From: Pseudomonas sp. QS1027
GTDB lineage: Bacteria > Pseudomonadota > Gammaproteobacteria > Pseudomonadales > Pseudomonadaceae
Direction: 5' to 3'
Assembly (NCBI RefSeq): GCF_002814235.1
Contig: NZ_PHSU01000030.1
Span: 153,130-217,129 of the forward strand
Length of the DNA: 64,000 bases
Part shown: positions 1 to 9,090 of the stretch, in pieces
How positions within the stretch are numbered: the stretch's first letter is position 1
How the letters are laid out: every line of letters starts with the position of its first letter
Notes under the pieces: model-generated
Database searches by the model: none
What the model was told of the DNA's origin: nothing
Seen by the model: the letters and a program-made list of their open reading frames with translations, nothing else
Translations under genes and position numbers: made by a program

Positions 1-1
1 C

Positions 2-1855
2 GGGCACGGTTCGGCACTGCTCTACAGCCTGCTGCACCTCAGCGGCTACGAGCTGACGCTGGACGACATCAAGCAGTTCCGCCAATGGGGCAGCAAGACA
101 CCGGGACATCCCGAGCGCGGGCACACGCCCGGCGTGGAAACCACCACCGGGCCGCTGGGCCAGGGCCTGGCCAACGCGGTCGGCATGGCGATGGCCGAGG
201 CGCAACTGGCGGCGACCTACAACCGTCCCGGTCACACGGTCGTCGATCACCATACCTACGCGCTTGTCGGCGATGGCGACCTGATGGAGGGCGTGGCCAG
301 CGAGGCCGCCTCACTCGCCGGCCACCTGGGGCTGAGCAAGCTCACCTGCCTCTACGACGACAACGCCGTCACCCTCGCCGCCGGCACCGCCATGACGTTC
401 TCGGAAAATCGCGCGGCGCGCTTCGAGGCCTACGGCTGGCACACGGTGTCGGTGGAGGATGGCAACGATCTCGTCGCAATAGAGACCGCCTTGCAGGCGG
501 CTCGGGAACAAACGACGCGGCCGTCGTTGATTCTGGTACGTACCCATATCGGCTACGGCTCACCCGAGCAAGACACTTTCAAAGCCCATGGCTCGCCCCT
601 CGGCGTGGACGCCGTGCGCAAGACCAAGGAAAAACTCGGCTGGCCCACCGAACCGGACTTCCTGGTACCCGACGCCGCCTTGGCGCACTTTCGCCATGCC
701 GTGGAACGCGGGGCACGTAATGAAGCCGACTGGCGTGCGCGCATGGACGCCTACACCCAGGCCTTTGCAGAACTCTCCCATGAACTGCAGCAGCGTCTGA
801 GCGGTGAACTGCCGCCAGGCTGGGAGGCGGACATTCCAGTGTTTCCCACCGATGCCAAGGGCCTGGCCACACGCGACGCCGGCGCCAAGGTGATGAACGC
901 CATCGCGCCACGGCTGCCGGCGCTGATCGGAGGTTCCGCCGACCTCGACCCCTCGACGAAAACAGCGCTCAAGGGCCTCGGTGACTTCAACCCGGCGCCA
1001 ATGTCGGGCACGGATCAACAAGGCTCCGACGCCAGCGGCTGGAGCCAGGTCGGTCGCAACCTGCACTTCGGTGTACGCGAGCACGCGATGGGCGCCATCG
1101 TCAACGGCCTGGCCGCCCATGGCGGTTACATCGCCTATGGCGCGACCTTCCTGGTCTTCTCCGACTACATGCGCCCGCCCGTGCGCCTGGCGGCACTGAT
1201 GGGCCTGCACGTGGTGCATGTGTTCACCCACGACAGCCTGGCCCTCGGCGAGGACGGCCCGACCCATCAGCCGGTCGAACACCTGGCGAGCCTGCGCGCC
1301 ATCCCGAACCTGCTGTTGATCCGCCCCGCCGACGCCAATGAAACCGCAGTGGCCTGGCAGGTTGCCATGACCACCCGTGACCGCCCTGTCCTGCTGGTCC
1401 TGACCCGGCAAGCGTTGCCCACCCTGGACCGCAACCGCTACGCCGCGGCCGATGGGTTACGGCGCGGCGCCTATGTGCTGAACGACAAGGCGAGCCGCGA
1501 ACCCGAACTGATCCTGATCGCCAGCGGCTCGGAAGTCGCCTTGATCCTGGCGGCGGGCGAACGCCTGGAGGGTGAAGGCATCGCCGTGCGTTGTGTCTCG
1601 ATGCCGAGTTGGGAGTTGTTCGAGGCCCTGCCCCAGGCCGAGCGCGACGCCGTACTGCCGCCTTCGGTCGGCGCGCGGCTGGCGGTCGAATTGGGCGTGC
1701 GGCAAGGCTGGGAGCGCTATATTGGTAGTAATGGCGACATGTTAGGGGTGGAACGTTTCGGCGCCTCGGCACCGGCCGATGTCCTGCTGCGCGAATACGG
1801 CTTCACCCTCGACAATGTCTGCGCCCGTGCCAAGGCGCTACTGGCACGGCCGTAA
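2..1855 (+). CDS. tkt: Transketolase, 5' end cut by window edge
   Basis: Transfers two-carbon ketol units between sugar phosphates in the pentose phosphate pathway, using thiamine diphosphate and a divalent cation. The reading frame is open from the first full codon (GHGSALLYSLLHLSGYEL), which corresponds to the conserved N-terminal region, so only a short N-terminal piece is missing. The PGHPE and TTTGPLGQG motifs are present, as is the cofactor motif GDGDLMEG followed by YDDN. The central pyrimidine-binding domain (GVREHAMGAI, HDSLALGEDGPTHQPVE) and the C-terminal domain are complete. The usual Pseudomonas companions (epd/gapB, pgk, fba) are not downstream, so this may be a second, paralogous transketolase; that is an inference from the downstream side only. 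Confidence 0.97.
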   Translation, partial: GHGSALLYSLLHLSGYELTLDDIKQFRQWGSKTPGHPERGHTPGVETTTGPLGQGLANAVGMAMAEAQLAATYNRPGHTVVDHHTYALVGDGDLMEGVASEAASLAGHLGLSKLTCLYDDNAVTLAAGTAMTFSENRAARFEAYGWHTVSVEDGNDLVAIETALQAAREQTTRPSLILVRTHIGYGSPEQDTFKAHGSPLGVDAVRKTKEKLGWPTEPDFLVPDAALAHFRHAVERGARNEADWRARMDAYTQAFAELSHELQQRLSGELPPGWEADIPVFPTDAKGLATRDAGAKVMNAIAPRLPALIGGSADLDPSTKTALKGLGDFNPAPMSGTDQQGSDASGWSQVGRNLHFGVREHAMGAIVNGLAAHGGYIAYGATFLVFSDYMRPPVRLAALMGLHVVHVFTHDSLALGEDGPTHQPVEHLASLRAIPNLLLIRPADANETAVAWQVAMTTRDRPVLLVLTRQALPTLDRNRYAAADGLRRGAYVLNDKASREPELILIASGSEVALILAAGERLEGEGIAVRCVSMPSWELFEALPQAERDAVLPPSVGARLAVELGVRQGWERYIGSNGDMLGVERFGASAPADVLLREYGFTLDNVCARAKALLARP

Positions 1856-1889
1856 TCAGCAGGAACAACCCCGTAAAAGAGGCTCGATC

Positions 1890-2123
1890 GTGAACAAACA
1901 AGACACCGCCTTCTACAGTCTCCTGAATGAAATCGCCCAGGGCAAAAGTGAGATCAGGGATCCTGCCGAGGTCGATACGCTGGAACGCTTGATCAGCTTC
2001 AACTACGCGCAAGCGGTGGCCGACGTCAGCCATCCGCAGTTGGCTTACAGCGCTGCTCAAATGACACCCATGGGAAGGGCTTTCCTGGCGGAATGCAAAG
2101 CAGCAGCGCATCCCGTCAGGTAA
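1890..2123 (+). CDS. Hypothetical protein, 77 aa
   Basis: Small acidic-to-neutral protein that I do not recognise. The GTG start (VNKQDTAFYSLLNE) is chosen because it opens the segment with protein-like composition; the longer in-frame ORF upstream only overlaps the transketolase 3' end in another frame. It begins 34 bp after the transketolase stop, so it may be co-transcribed with it. There is no signal peptide or membrane segment. The sequence is predicted helical and contains a SFNYAQAVADVSHPQLAYSA stretch. No function is assigned. Confidence 0.6.
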   Translation: MNKQDTAFYSLLNEIAQGKSEIRDPAEVDTLERLISFNYAQAVADVSHPQLAYSAAQMTPMGRAFLAECKAAAHPVR

Positions 2124-2202
2124 AGGCTCTTACAGCCAACCCCTCCCCCCTTCGTCTCGATCCGAACCGGTGCTCACAGGCACTGGTCTCGGACGAGCTT
2201 GC

Positions 2203-2218
2203 ATTACAACTTTGTCAT
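2203..2218. promoter_or_regulatory. Cop-box-like site (CopR/CusR type)
   Basis: The sequence ATTACA-ACTT-TGTCAT resembles the CopR/CusR dyad TTACA-N4-TGTAA with one mismatch. It lies about 90 bp before the DUF2790 gene, which is followed by a CopR-like regulator. The match is seen directly; copper control is inferred. Confidence 0.45.
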
Positions 2219-2307
2219 TGTTTTGTTCGTCGGCTGTTTGAGTGGCCTCGTTATTGTGAACCCACTGCCAGACAACAGGCAGCCCACTCAGACAGAGAGA
2301 CAATGCC

Positions 2308-2562
2308 ATGAAACTTCTTATGCTCGGATTCGCCGCCCTCCTCGCCACCGGTTCAGCCTTCGCCAGCACCACCGACAGTCCAGCGGCGATTCATGACAAG
2401 GCTGGTTTTTTCGTCCAGATGGACGTGGCGAAAGTCCTGTCCACCACCGACCTCTCGGATCAATGCGGTGTGATTCCGGCGAAGTTCGATTACCTGGATC
2501 ACCAGGGTCGCGAACATGTGTTGGACTATCAGGTTCAAGGGAACTGCTCGAACGAAAACTGA
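2308..2562 (+). CDS. DUF2790 small periplasmic protein
   Basis: 84 aa with a clear signal peptide (MKLLMLGFAALLATGSAFA). The mature part carries the family features: the segment VQMDVAKVLSTTDLSDQCGV, then a YLDHQGREHVLDYQVQGNC ending with two cysteines in total (DQCGV and GNCS). DUF2790 is largely confined to Pseudomonas. Members often sit next to CopRS-type regulators, as the PtrA-type gene of P. aeruginosa does, and respond to copper. Here the gene is 145 bp upstream of a CopR-like gene on the same strand and has a cop-box-like site ahead of it. A role in periplasmic copper stress is plausible but not shown. Confidence 0.8.
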   Translation: MKLLMLGFAALLATGSAFASTTDSPAAIHDKAGFFVQMDVAKVLSTTDLSDQCGVIPAKFDYLDHQGREHVLDYQVQGNCSNEN

Positions 2563-2707
2563 TGGGGAGTTTGACCAACATGACTGACAAGGAGCAGGGG
2601 CCATACGCGGTATCAGCTGATGATCGGGCTATACTCGCGCCACCTGCTCGCGGCGTTCTGGTCCGCTTTCGTGAGTCGAATATCGAAACTGAACCAAGGT
2701 AATACCC

Positions 2708-3379
2708 ATGAATATCCTGGTAGTGGAAGACGAACCCAAGGCGGGTAACTATTTGCTCAATGGCCTGCAGGAGCAAGGTTACTCCGTCAGCCTGGCCCGC
2801 GATGGCGTGGACGGTTTGCACCAGGCCCTGGAAACGTCCTTCGACGTCATCGTGCTGGACGTGATGATGCCGAAGATGGACGGCTGGGAAGTGCTGCGCC
2901 GCCTGCGCAAGGAGGCCGACACGCCGGTCCTGTTCCTGACCGCACGGGACGATATCGCCGACCGTATCAAAGGCCTGGAGCTGGGTGCCGACGACTACCT
3001 GATCAAGCCCTTCTCTTTCGCCGAGCTGGTCGCCCGCCTGCGCACGCTGACCCGACGCGGTCCGACCCGGGAAGAAGAGCAACTGCAGATCGACGACCTG
3101 CAGATCGATGTCATCAAACGCCGCGTCACCCGCGCCGGCGTGCGAGTAACGCTGACCAACAAGGAGTTTGCCCTGCTCCACCTGTTTGCCACGCATCAGG
3201 GCCAGGTGCTTTCTCGCTCACTGATCGCCTCCCGCGTCTGGGACATGAATTTTGACAGTGACACCAACGTGGTGGACGTGGCAGTGCGCCGCCTGCGCCT
3301 GAAAATCGACGATCCTTTCCAGCTCAAGCTGATCCACAGCGTGCGTGGCATTGGCTACCGCTTCGATACACAACCATGA
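2708..3379 (+). CDS. Heavy-metal response regulator, CopR/CusR/IrlR subfamily
   Basis: 223 aa OmpR-family transcription factor. The receiver domain (about residues 1-115) has the acidic pocket E7-D8, phospho-acceptor D51 in VIVLDVMMP, T/S in LTARD and lysine in DYLIKPFSF. The C-terminal winged helix (about 125-220) ends GIGYRFD. Subfamily assignment rests on the N-terminus MNILVVEDEPKAGNYLLNGL and the segment VVDVAVRRLRLKIDDPF, typical of copper/heavy-metal regulators. The stop overlaps the sensor kinase start (ATGA), so the two are translationally coupled. The inducing metal cannot be read from the sequence; copper is the best guess from the DUF2790 neighbour. Confidence 0.9.
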   Translation: MNILVVEDEPKAGNYLLNGLQEQGYSVSLARDGVDGLHQALETSFDVIVLDVMMPKMDGWEVLRRLRKEADTPVLFLTARDDIADRIKGLELGADDYLIKPFSFAELVARLRTLTRRGPTREEEQLQIDDLQIDVIKRRVTRAGVRVTLTNKEFALLHLFATHQGQVLSRSLIASRVWDMNFDSDTNVVDVAVRRLRLKIDDPFQLKLIHSVRGIGYRFDTQP

Positions 3380-4764
3380 AGCGTCGTCATTATTCCCTGA
3401 CGCTGCGCCTGGCCGTGGTATTTGCCTTGCTGGCCTTTGCCCTGCTGGCGACCATGGGGGTCGAGCTGTACCGCGAACTGGAGAGCGAGCTGATACACCG
3501 TGACGAAGCCGCCCTCGTCTTCCGCGTCAATCAGTTACGTAACCTGCTCAATGACAGCAATACCCGGGATCTGATCAGGACCAAGCCCGCGCTGTTTCAG
3601 AACATGATGGGCAATCGTGAATCCGTACTCAGTATCGGTGCTCCAGGGGGGCCTCCATTACTCGTGGTCAACCCCGGAAATCTTGATATTCCCCAGTTGG
3701 TTCCGGTCGCGATGGAGCAGACCCTGGAGCTGAGCGATGTCCATAAAGTGGCGGAAGTCGATGGTGCGCCGTTCGCCGCGGTGTCTGCGAGTATCGACTC
3801 GGGCAAGCTGCAATTGACCATTGGCCGCTTGATGACCGAACGTACCGCGGTGCTGGCCAGCTACCGTCTCAGTGTCTATATCCTCGCCAGCCTGGCGGCG
3901 ATTGTCCTGGCCCTGGCTGGCTGGCTGATGGTTTACCGTGGTTTGCTGCCGTTGAGGCGCCTGGCGCAGCACGCCCATGGTATCGGTATCGGCAACCTGA
4001 CTGAACGACTCGACAGCCAGGGTGCCCCGAAGGAGCTGTTACCGATGATCGACTCTTTCAATACCATGCTCGAGCGCCTGGGCAAGGGCTTTGAGCAACT
4101 GGCCCAGGTTTCCACGGACATGGCCCATGAACTGCGCACCCCCATCAACAACCTGCTGGGTGAAACCCAGGTCGCCATGCAGCAGGACCGCAGCGTTGAA
4201 CATTATCAGCAGCTACTGGCCTCCAATGTAGAAGAGCTGGAACGCTTGGCGCGCATGCTCGACAACATGCTCTTCCTCGCGCGCACCGACCCCAGCAGTG
4301 CCCGCCAGCAGCGCGAGGAGTTGGACGCCGCTGAAGAAGTGGAACGCATGGCTGACTATTTTGAAGGTCTGGCGGCCGATGCCGACATCACCATCCGTGC
4401 AGAGGGCGAAGGGATTATCTGGGCTGAGCCCGTCCTGCTGCGCCGCGCCCTGGCGAATCTGTGTGCCAACGCGATCAAGTACGGAGCGCCGCATTCCGAA
4501 CTGTTGATCCAGGCCATACCGGCCGCAACCGGTATCCATCTGCGTGTGCACAACCACGGCCCAACCATCCCGGCGGAACATCTGCCAAGACTGTTCGAGC
4601 GTTTCTACCGGGTTGATCAATCGCGTGAGCGCTCGGCCCATTCCAACGGTTTGGGCCTGTCGATCGTAGCGACCATCATGCAACTGCACAGCGGTCTCTA
4701 CCAAGTCACCAGCAAGGATGGCCTGACCTGCTTCGAGCTGTTCTTCCCGATGCGCGAGCAATAA
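3376..4764 (+). CDS. Heavy-metal sensor histidine kinase, CopS/CusS-like
   Basis: 462 aa inner-membrane sensor. The N-terminal membrane segment (about 10-30) is followed by a periplasmic sensing region (about 35-165), a second membrane segment (LSVYILASLAAIVLALAGWL), HAMP, and a histidine kinase core. The phospho-acceptor is H251 in the H-box MAHELRTPINNL. The N-box is ANLCANAIKYG and the later ATP-lid motifs include GLGLSIV. The start overlaps the preceding regulator by 4 bp, so it is the cognate partner. The periplasmic domain is of the heavy-metal sensor type; no obvious His/Met cluster identifies the ion. Confidence 0.9.
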   Translation: MKRRHYSLTLRLAVVFALLAFALLATMGVELYRELESELIHRDEAALVFRVNQLRNLLNDSNTRDLIRTKPALFQNMMGNRESVLSIGAPGGPPLLVVNPGNLDIPQLVPVAMEQTLELSDVHKVAEVDGAPFAAVSASIDSGKLQLTIGRLMTERTAVLASYRLSVYILASLAAIVLALAGWLMVYRGLLPLRRLAQHAHGIGIGNLTERLDSQGAPKELLPMIDSFNTMLERLGKGFEQLAQVSTDMAHELRTPINNLLGETQVAMQQDRSVEHYQQLLASNVEELERLARMLDNMLFLARTDPSSARQQREELDAAEEVERMADYFEGLAADADITIRAEGEGIIWAEPVLLRRALANLCANAIKYGAPHSELLIQAIPAATGIHLRVHNHGPTIPAEHLPRLFERFYRVDQSRERSAHSNGLGLSIVATIMQLHSGLYQVTSKDGLTCFELFFPMREQ

Positions 4765-4917
4765 ATCGGCGGGAGTCGATCACCCTTCATTTCGCCCTTG
4801 GCGACTTTGGCGCCCGACTTCAGCCTTCTCTAAAATCCGCGCTACGCTAAGTCTGCGGTCGCCATGATTTCTCCGGGCATTTCCGGGAGCTGCCTGCCGT
4901 ACTTGAGAGATCAAGTC

Positions 4918-5688
4918 ATGAGCCAGATCACATGCGTAGCCCATAAAACTCGTACCCAGGCGCTTGCCAGGCTCTGTCTGGCGGCGTGCCTGCTGCTGAG
5001 CTATCACGCGTGGGCTGCCCCGTTACCAATCGACCTGTTTATCATCGACGCCCCTCCGCTGACGCTTGTCGACGACGCCAAGGGTCATGGCATCCTCGGA
5101 GATGCCGCGCTGATGGCCATTGCCAAAGCCGGCTATGCCGCTCATATACAGGTGCTGCCTTGGGCCAGATCGCAAAAATACGTCAGTGAGAAGCAGGACC
5201 TCTTGATTGCCCCCTTGTCACGTACGCCCGAGCGCGAAGATCACTTCACCTGGATCGCGCCCATCATGAGCATGGGCCGCGCTTTTTTCAGCCTTGAGCA
5301 CCGGGTGAGCAGTTTCGCCGAAGCCAAGAGGATCTACCATGTGATCGGTGTAGGCCTGGGCAGCGCACAAGAGGAAATCCTCCGCGCCCAAGGTTTCAGC
5401 GACAAACAGATCCACCCGTTGACCATTGGTGAAAATCCCGCGCAAATGCTTTTGAAAGGTCGTATCGATGCCTGGTTCAACGGCGTCCCCGAGAGCCAGT
5501 ACATCTGGTCCAGGGTATCTAGCCGTAAGCTGCTTATGAGCCCCGCCCTGAGCACGATAGACCTCTATCTGGCCTGCTCGAAGCAATGCTCCGCCGAACA
5601 GGTCCACGCCTTGCGCGAAGCGATTGAAGCGCTGCGCCGTGACGGGACTCTGGCACGGATACAAAAGGAGTACCTGTCGCAACAGTGA
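4918..5688 (+). CDS. Orphan periplasmic solute-binding protein (SBP_bac_3-like)
   Basis: 256 aa from the chosen start MSQITCVAHK, which has a GAGAG-type ribosome site upstream; a longer in-frame start at 4864 exists but gives no better signal peptide. The signal peptide hydrophobic core is LARLCLAACLLLSYHAWA. The mature protein has the bilobed amino-acid-binding fold pattern: DAPPLTLVDD near the N-terminus, then LPWARSQKYV and a C-terminal helix REAIEALRRDGTLARIQKEYL typical of family 3. No permease or ATPase gene is adjacent, so it may deliver ligand to a distant ABC system or serve a sensor. The ligand is unknown. Confidence 0.8.
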   Translation: MSQITCVAHKTRTQALARLCLAACLLLSYHAWAAPLPIDLFIIDAPPLTLVDDAKGHGILGDAALMAIAKAGYAAHIQVLPWARSQKYVSEKQDLLIAPLSRTPEREDHFTWIAPIMSMGRAFFSLEHRVSSFAEAKRIYHVIGVGLGSAQEEILRAQGFSDKQIHPLTIGENPAQMLLKGRIDAWFNGVPESQYIWSRVSSRKLLMSPALSTIDLYLACSKQCSAEQVHALREAIEALRRDGTLARIQKEYLSQQ

Positions 5689-5694
5689 ATCGCG

Positions 5695-5708
5695 AAGGGT
5701 AACCCCTT
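5695..5708 (+). terminator. Weak intrinsic terminator
   Basis: Short stem AAGGG-TAAC-CCCTT followed by TTG just after the solute-binding protein stop. The stem is only 5 bp, so it is a candidate only. Confidence 0.35.
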
Positions 5709-5751
5709 TTGTACGTACCATCTTCCCCACCGCTCACGGCATTCACTCAAC

Positions 5752-6720
5752 TCATGGCGCCTTGCCCTTGCGATACGCCATCGAGTCATCGATTCTCTTG
5801 AGTATGTAGTCCCCCGCCGCCACTGGTGGATACAGACTCAACGCCGAGTCGATGCCCAGCTCACAGGGGTCGACCAGGGCGCCATAGGTCGGGTCATAGA
5901 AGGTCGCGATGGAGTAGCGCTCATGGCCTGAGCGATTGATCACCCGGTGCAAGGTCGAACGAAAGCGATTGTTGGACCAGCGCGCCAACAGATCGCCGAC
6001 ATTCACCACCAGGCTGCCCGGAATCGGCGTGGCATCGATCCAGCTGTTGGAGCCCAGCTCGCGGACCTGCAAACCGCCGCTGTTGTCCTGATACAGCAAG
6101 GTGATGCAGCCGTAATCGGTGTGAGGCGCAACCCCGAATTGATCGGCCTCGGCCTGGGCCGGTTGCGGCGGGTAATAAACCATCTGGGTGCGCTGCAAAG
6201 GCTTGGTGTATTTGTCGATGAAGAAATGTTCGTCAATCCCCAACCCGACCGCCACCACCCTCAACAGGTCTGCCCCGGCCTTGCCGATTTCCTGATAGTA
6301 CTCGGCCAGGACCTCGCGCAACGACGGCATAAATGCCGGCCACTGGTTCGGTCCGCGCAGCGCCTCGCCGGCGAGTACGCTGGGATCCTCTTCGGCCAGC
6401 TCAAGCCCGATACTGAAAAACTCCTTGTGGTCGGGTTTGCTGGCTTCGTACATGGTTGCCCCGCCCAATGCGTGCCAGCCACGATGGCGCTTATTGACCG
6501 CCGCCTCGCGCTTGACCTCGGTCGGATAGGCAAAGAACTCCGCGGCGGCTGACATCGCCCTGTCGATCACCGGCTGCGGTACACCGTGATTGATGATGTA
6601 GAAGAAGCCGATATCGCAGCAGGCGGTCTGGATGGCCTCGGCGGCTCGACGAATACTCGCCTTGTCACCTTCACGAACACCGGACATATCGATCAGCGGC
6701 AGACGGATACTGGAAGACAT
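5752..6720 (-). CDS. 2-oxoglutarate/Fe(II)-dependent oxygenase, isopenicillin N synthase family
   Basis: 322 aa non-haem iron enzyme. The start at 6720 (MSSSIRLPLIDMSG) is chosen over 6738 because AGGAG lies 7 nt ahead of it. The N-terminal non-haem dioxygenase region (DIGFFYIINHGVP) and the C-terminal double-stranded beta helix are complete. The iron ligands are H200 and D202 in APHTDYGC and H258 in TLHRVIN. R268 in RYSIATFYDP would bind 2-oxoglutarate. Length matches the family. Similar genes act on many small molecules, so the substrate is unknown. It stands alone, with a perfect 12 bp palindrome about 60 bp upstream that may be an operator. Confidence 0.87.
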   Translation of the reverse strand: MSSSIRLPLIDMSGVREGDKASIRRAAEAIQTACCDIGFFYIINHGVPQPVIDRAMSAAAEFFAYPTEVKREAAVNKRHRGWHALGGATMYEASKPDHKEFFSIGLELAEEDPSVLAGEALRGPNQWPAFMPSLREVLAEYYQEIGKAGADLLRVVAVGLGIDEHFFIDKYTKPLQRTQMVYYPPQPAQAEADQFGVAPHTDYGCITLLYQDNSGGLQVRELGSNSWIDATPIPGSLVVNVGDLLARWSNNRFRSTLHRVINRSGHERYSIATFYDPTYGALVDPCELGIDSALSLYPPVAAGDYILKRIDDSMAYRKGKAP

Positions 6721-6781
6721 ATTCACTCCTGGGGCCATGGTGCTGGGTCACGGTTGGGGGCGCGGCGCAAGAGCTGCGACC

Positions 6782-6793
6782 CTGTATATACAG
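6782..6793. promoter_or_regulatory. Perfect 12 bp palindrome upstream of the oxygenase
   Basis: CTGTATATACAG lies about 60 bp before the oxygenase start. It resembles a LexA box with a shortened core (CTGT-N4-ACAG instead of CTGT-N8-ACAG), so LexA binding is doubtful. It could serve another dimeric regulator. Confidence 0.35.
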
Positions 6794-7048
6794 CTAAAAG
6801 CATTTACCGTGCCGCTCCCCCTTGCTCCCCCAGCGCCCCCCATGCCAAAGCGCCCGCCTGCTGCCAAAGACCCTTGATCCGGTTAATAACCCCGTGATCA
6901 TTGGTTTCCATACGCCCCAACAGCGTGCAGCGAGCGCGTATCTGGTGCGGTTTTCGGTTACACATCCGGGCTTCCGAAATGTCATTGCTTGACGTTCCCA
7001 GGATTTTTTTAAGCGTTTCTCCCTTCCCTGTATAGGCAGCACGCAACC
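6794..7048. other. Intergenic region without a supported gene
   Basis: With the 6721-6793 stretch this is a gap of about 330 bp between two divergent genes. The minus-strand ORFs here have no ribosome site or protein-like composition. It probably holds the two divergent promoters. Confidence 0.5.
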
Positions 7049-8095
7049 GTGGATACCCGTCGGGAGCAGAAGCCGTTGTGTATCACAGCGTGTCTCAAGG
7101 TCACGGTGATGCAGTTCGGTGTCCTCGGCCTGGCCAACGCGCAAACCAACGACAGCAAGACCGCAACAGATGCGAGTAGCAGCGTAGCCCCCTCCTCCCC
7201 GTTCGGCCCGCTCAAGCATATCAACGCCGGATTACTGGACGTGGCCTACGCCGAAACAGGCCCTGCCGAGGGGCCGGTGGTCATTCTCCTGCACGGCTGG
7301 CCCTACGACATTCACAGCTATGACAAAGTCGCGCCGTTACTGGCGGCAAAGGGTTACCGGGTACTCATGCCCTACGCACGGGGCTACGGCGATACGCACT
7401 TCCTCTCCGCCAACACCGTTCGCAACGGCCAACCCGCCGCGCTGGCCAGTGATGTCATCGACTTCATGGACGCCCCGAAGATCAAGCAGGCCGTGCTCGG
7501 CGGCTACGATTGGGGTGCGCGCTCGGCGGACATCGTCTCGGCGCTCTGGCCGGAGCGGGTCAAGGTGCTGGTCTCGGTCAGCGGTTATCTGATCGGTAAC
7601 CAGGAAGCCGGCAAGACCCCGCTGCCACCCAAGGCCGAGCTGCAATGGTGGTACCAGTACTACTTCGCCACGGAACGGGGTCGTGCCGGCTATGAAAAGA
7701 ACACCCACGACTTCGCCAAGCTGATCTGGCAAACGGCTTCGCCGAAATGGGCCTTCGACGACGCGACTTTCAATCGCAGCGCCGCCGCCCTGGATAACCC
7801 AGACCATGTCGCCATTACGATCTTCAACTATCGCTGGCGTTTAGGCCTGATTCAGGGCGAAACCCAATACGATCCTCTGGAGCAGAAATTGGCCAAGGCC
7901 CCCTCCATCGGCGTGCCGACCATCACCCTTGAGGGCGACGCCAACGGCGCGCCGCATCCCGCCGCCGAGGACTATGCCAAGCGCTTCACCGGCAAATATG
8001 AGTACCGGTTTATCCAGGGTGGGATCGGCCACAACCTGCCGCAGGAAGATCCACAGGCCTTTGCCAAGGCCATTATCGATGCCGATCATCTTTGA
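7049..8095 (+). CDS. Epoxide hydrolase-like alpha/beta hydrolase, probably exported
   Basis: Up to 348 aa from a GTG at 7049; the true start is uncertain because the frame is open back to 7013 and no strong ribosome site is visible. The alpha/beta hydrolase fold has the oxyanion motif HGWPYDIHSYD, nucleophile D154 in GGYDWGARSAD (an Asp, as in epoxide hydrolases and dehalogenases) and catalytic H328 in GIGHNLPQ. The N-terminus contains a hydrophobic stretch ending ANAQ that could be a signal peptide cleavage site, suggesting a periplasmic enzyme. No pathway neighbour indicates the substrate. Confidence 0.82.
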   Translation: MDTRREQKPLCITACLKVTVMQFGVLGLANAQTNDSKTATDASSSVAPSSPFGPLKHINAGLLDVAYAETGPAEGPVVILLHGWPYDIHSYDKVAPLLAAKGYRVLMPYARGYGDTHFLSANTVRNGQPAALASDVIDFMDAPKIKQAVLGGYDWGARSADIVSALWPERVKVLVSVSGYLIGNQEAGKTPLPPKAELQWWYQYYFATERGRAGYEKNTHDFAKLIWQTASPKWAFDDATFNRSAAALDNPDHVAITIFNYRWRLGLIQGETQYDPLEQKLAKAPSIGVPTITLEGDANGAPHPAAEDYAKRFTGKYEYRFIQGGIGHNLPQEDPQAFAKAIIDADHL

Positions 8096-8142
8096 AAGCT
8101 ATTTGAAGGGAGGCCGCCCCTGGGTTGGGTGTTCAAAACCCG

Positions 8143-8907
8143 TCAAAGGGTGACCAACTCCATCTGCAAATACTTCTCGAACCACTCGCCAGCGAGCCTG
8201 GCGACTTCCCCAAGGGCACCGGCTTCTTCAAAAAGATGCGTCGCCCCCGCGACGACCTCCAGGCGCTGTTCACAGCGCAGGACGTAACTGCTTTGGAAGT
8301 TCAGGCTGAATACCAGGGGATCCTGTGCTCCGACGATCTGCAAGGTCGGGGCCTTCACACGAGGCAGCACCACTGTTGCCAGGTCGGTCCGTCCTCCCCG
8401 ACTGACCACTGCGTGTATCCGATCAGGGCGTTCCGCCGCCGCCAACAGTGCCGCGGCGGCGCCAGTACTGGCGCCAAACAGACCGATCCGTAAAGAATGC
8501 AACGCCAGGTCCCGGTCGACCCAGTCGACCACCTCTACCAGTCGGCTACCCAGCAAGGCGATATCGAAACGCAGTTCACGGGTCAGGTTGTCCAGGCGTT
8601 GTTCTGTCTCCGTGAGCAGATCGAGCAGCAATGTCCCCAGTCCCCGCCTGGCAAGGGCCTGTGCAACCAGCCGATTAGGTGGGCAGGTACGACCGCTGCC
8701 ATGGACGAAGACCACCAGGCCGATGGCATTCATCGGCAGCAGCAAGTCGGCTGATAACTCGACATCCATCAGGTCCAGCGTTCGAGATTGAGGCTCTGGC
8801 CCCGATGCGTCTGCCGCGAACGGATGCTCGCCGCCAGCTCCGTGGCAACAGATCACGACCTCAGCATCCGAGGTTTTGGAAGTTTGCGATGAAAGACTCT
8901 GGGGCAC
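8143..8907 (-). CDS. Dienelactone-hydrolase-like alpha/beta hydrolase
   Basis: 254 aa from a GTG start with GGAGG 7 nt upstream. The fold has the oxyanion strand LVVFVHGSG, nucleophile S147 in GASTGA, an acid in the VGAQDPLV loop and the catalytic His in GATHLFEE. In many Pseudomonas this type occurs beside or fused to a phosphoribosyltransferase domain in low-oxygen/stress gene groups; here it is a free-standing hydrolase. An Anr-type box lies about 185 bp upstream, and a broken membrane-protein gene follows further upstream. The substrate is unknown. Confidence 0.8.
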   Translation of the reverse strand: MPQSLSSQTSKTSDAEVVICCHGAGGEHPFAADASGPEPQSRTLDLMDVELSADLLLPMNAIGLVVFVHGSGRTCPPNRLVAQALARRGLGTLLLDLLTETEQRLDNLTRELRFDIALLGSRLVEVVDWVDRDLALHSLRIGLFGASTGAAAALLAAAERPDRIHAVVSRGGRTDLATVVLPRVKAPTLQIVGAQDPLVFSLNFQSSYVLRCEQRLEVVAGATHLFEEAGALGEVARLAGEWFEKYLQMELVTL

Positions 8908-9090
8908 TGGAAAACCTCCTCAAGCGATTACGCTGGTCGGTTCGTATCCAGGAGGTTCCTTTTCCGGAATGTCGGTCATGATTAATTCGGTCAGCAGGAG
9001 ACTGGCAACCGAGACAGCATCAGGTTGCTCCCCTGATTGGATCGGCAACGGATATGCCCTTGCAGTCTCTATGGAATGACAGCGGCAACG

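Noticed and set aside
6794..7219. 141 aa minus-strand ORF between the oxygenase and epoxide hydrolase genes
   Set aside because: No ribosome site, unnatural composition, and it overlaps the start of the epoxide hydrolase gene.
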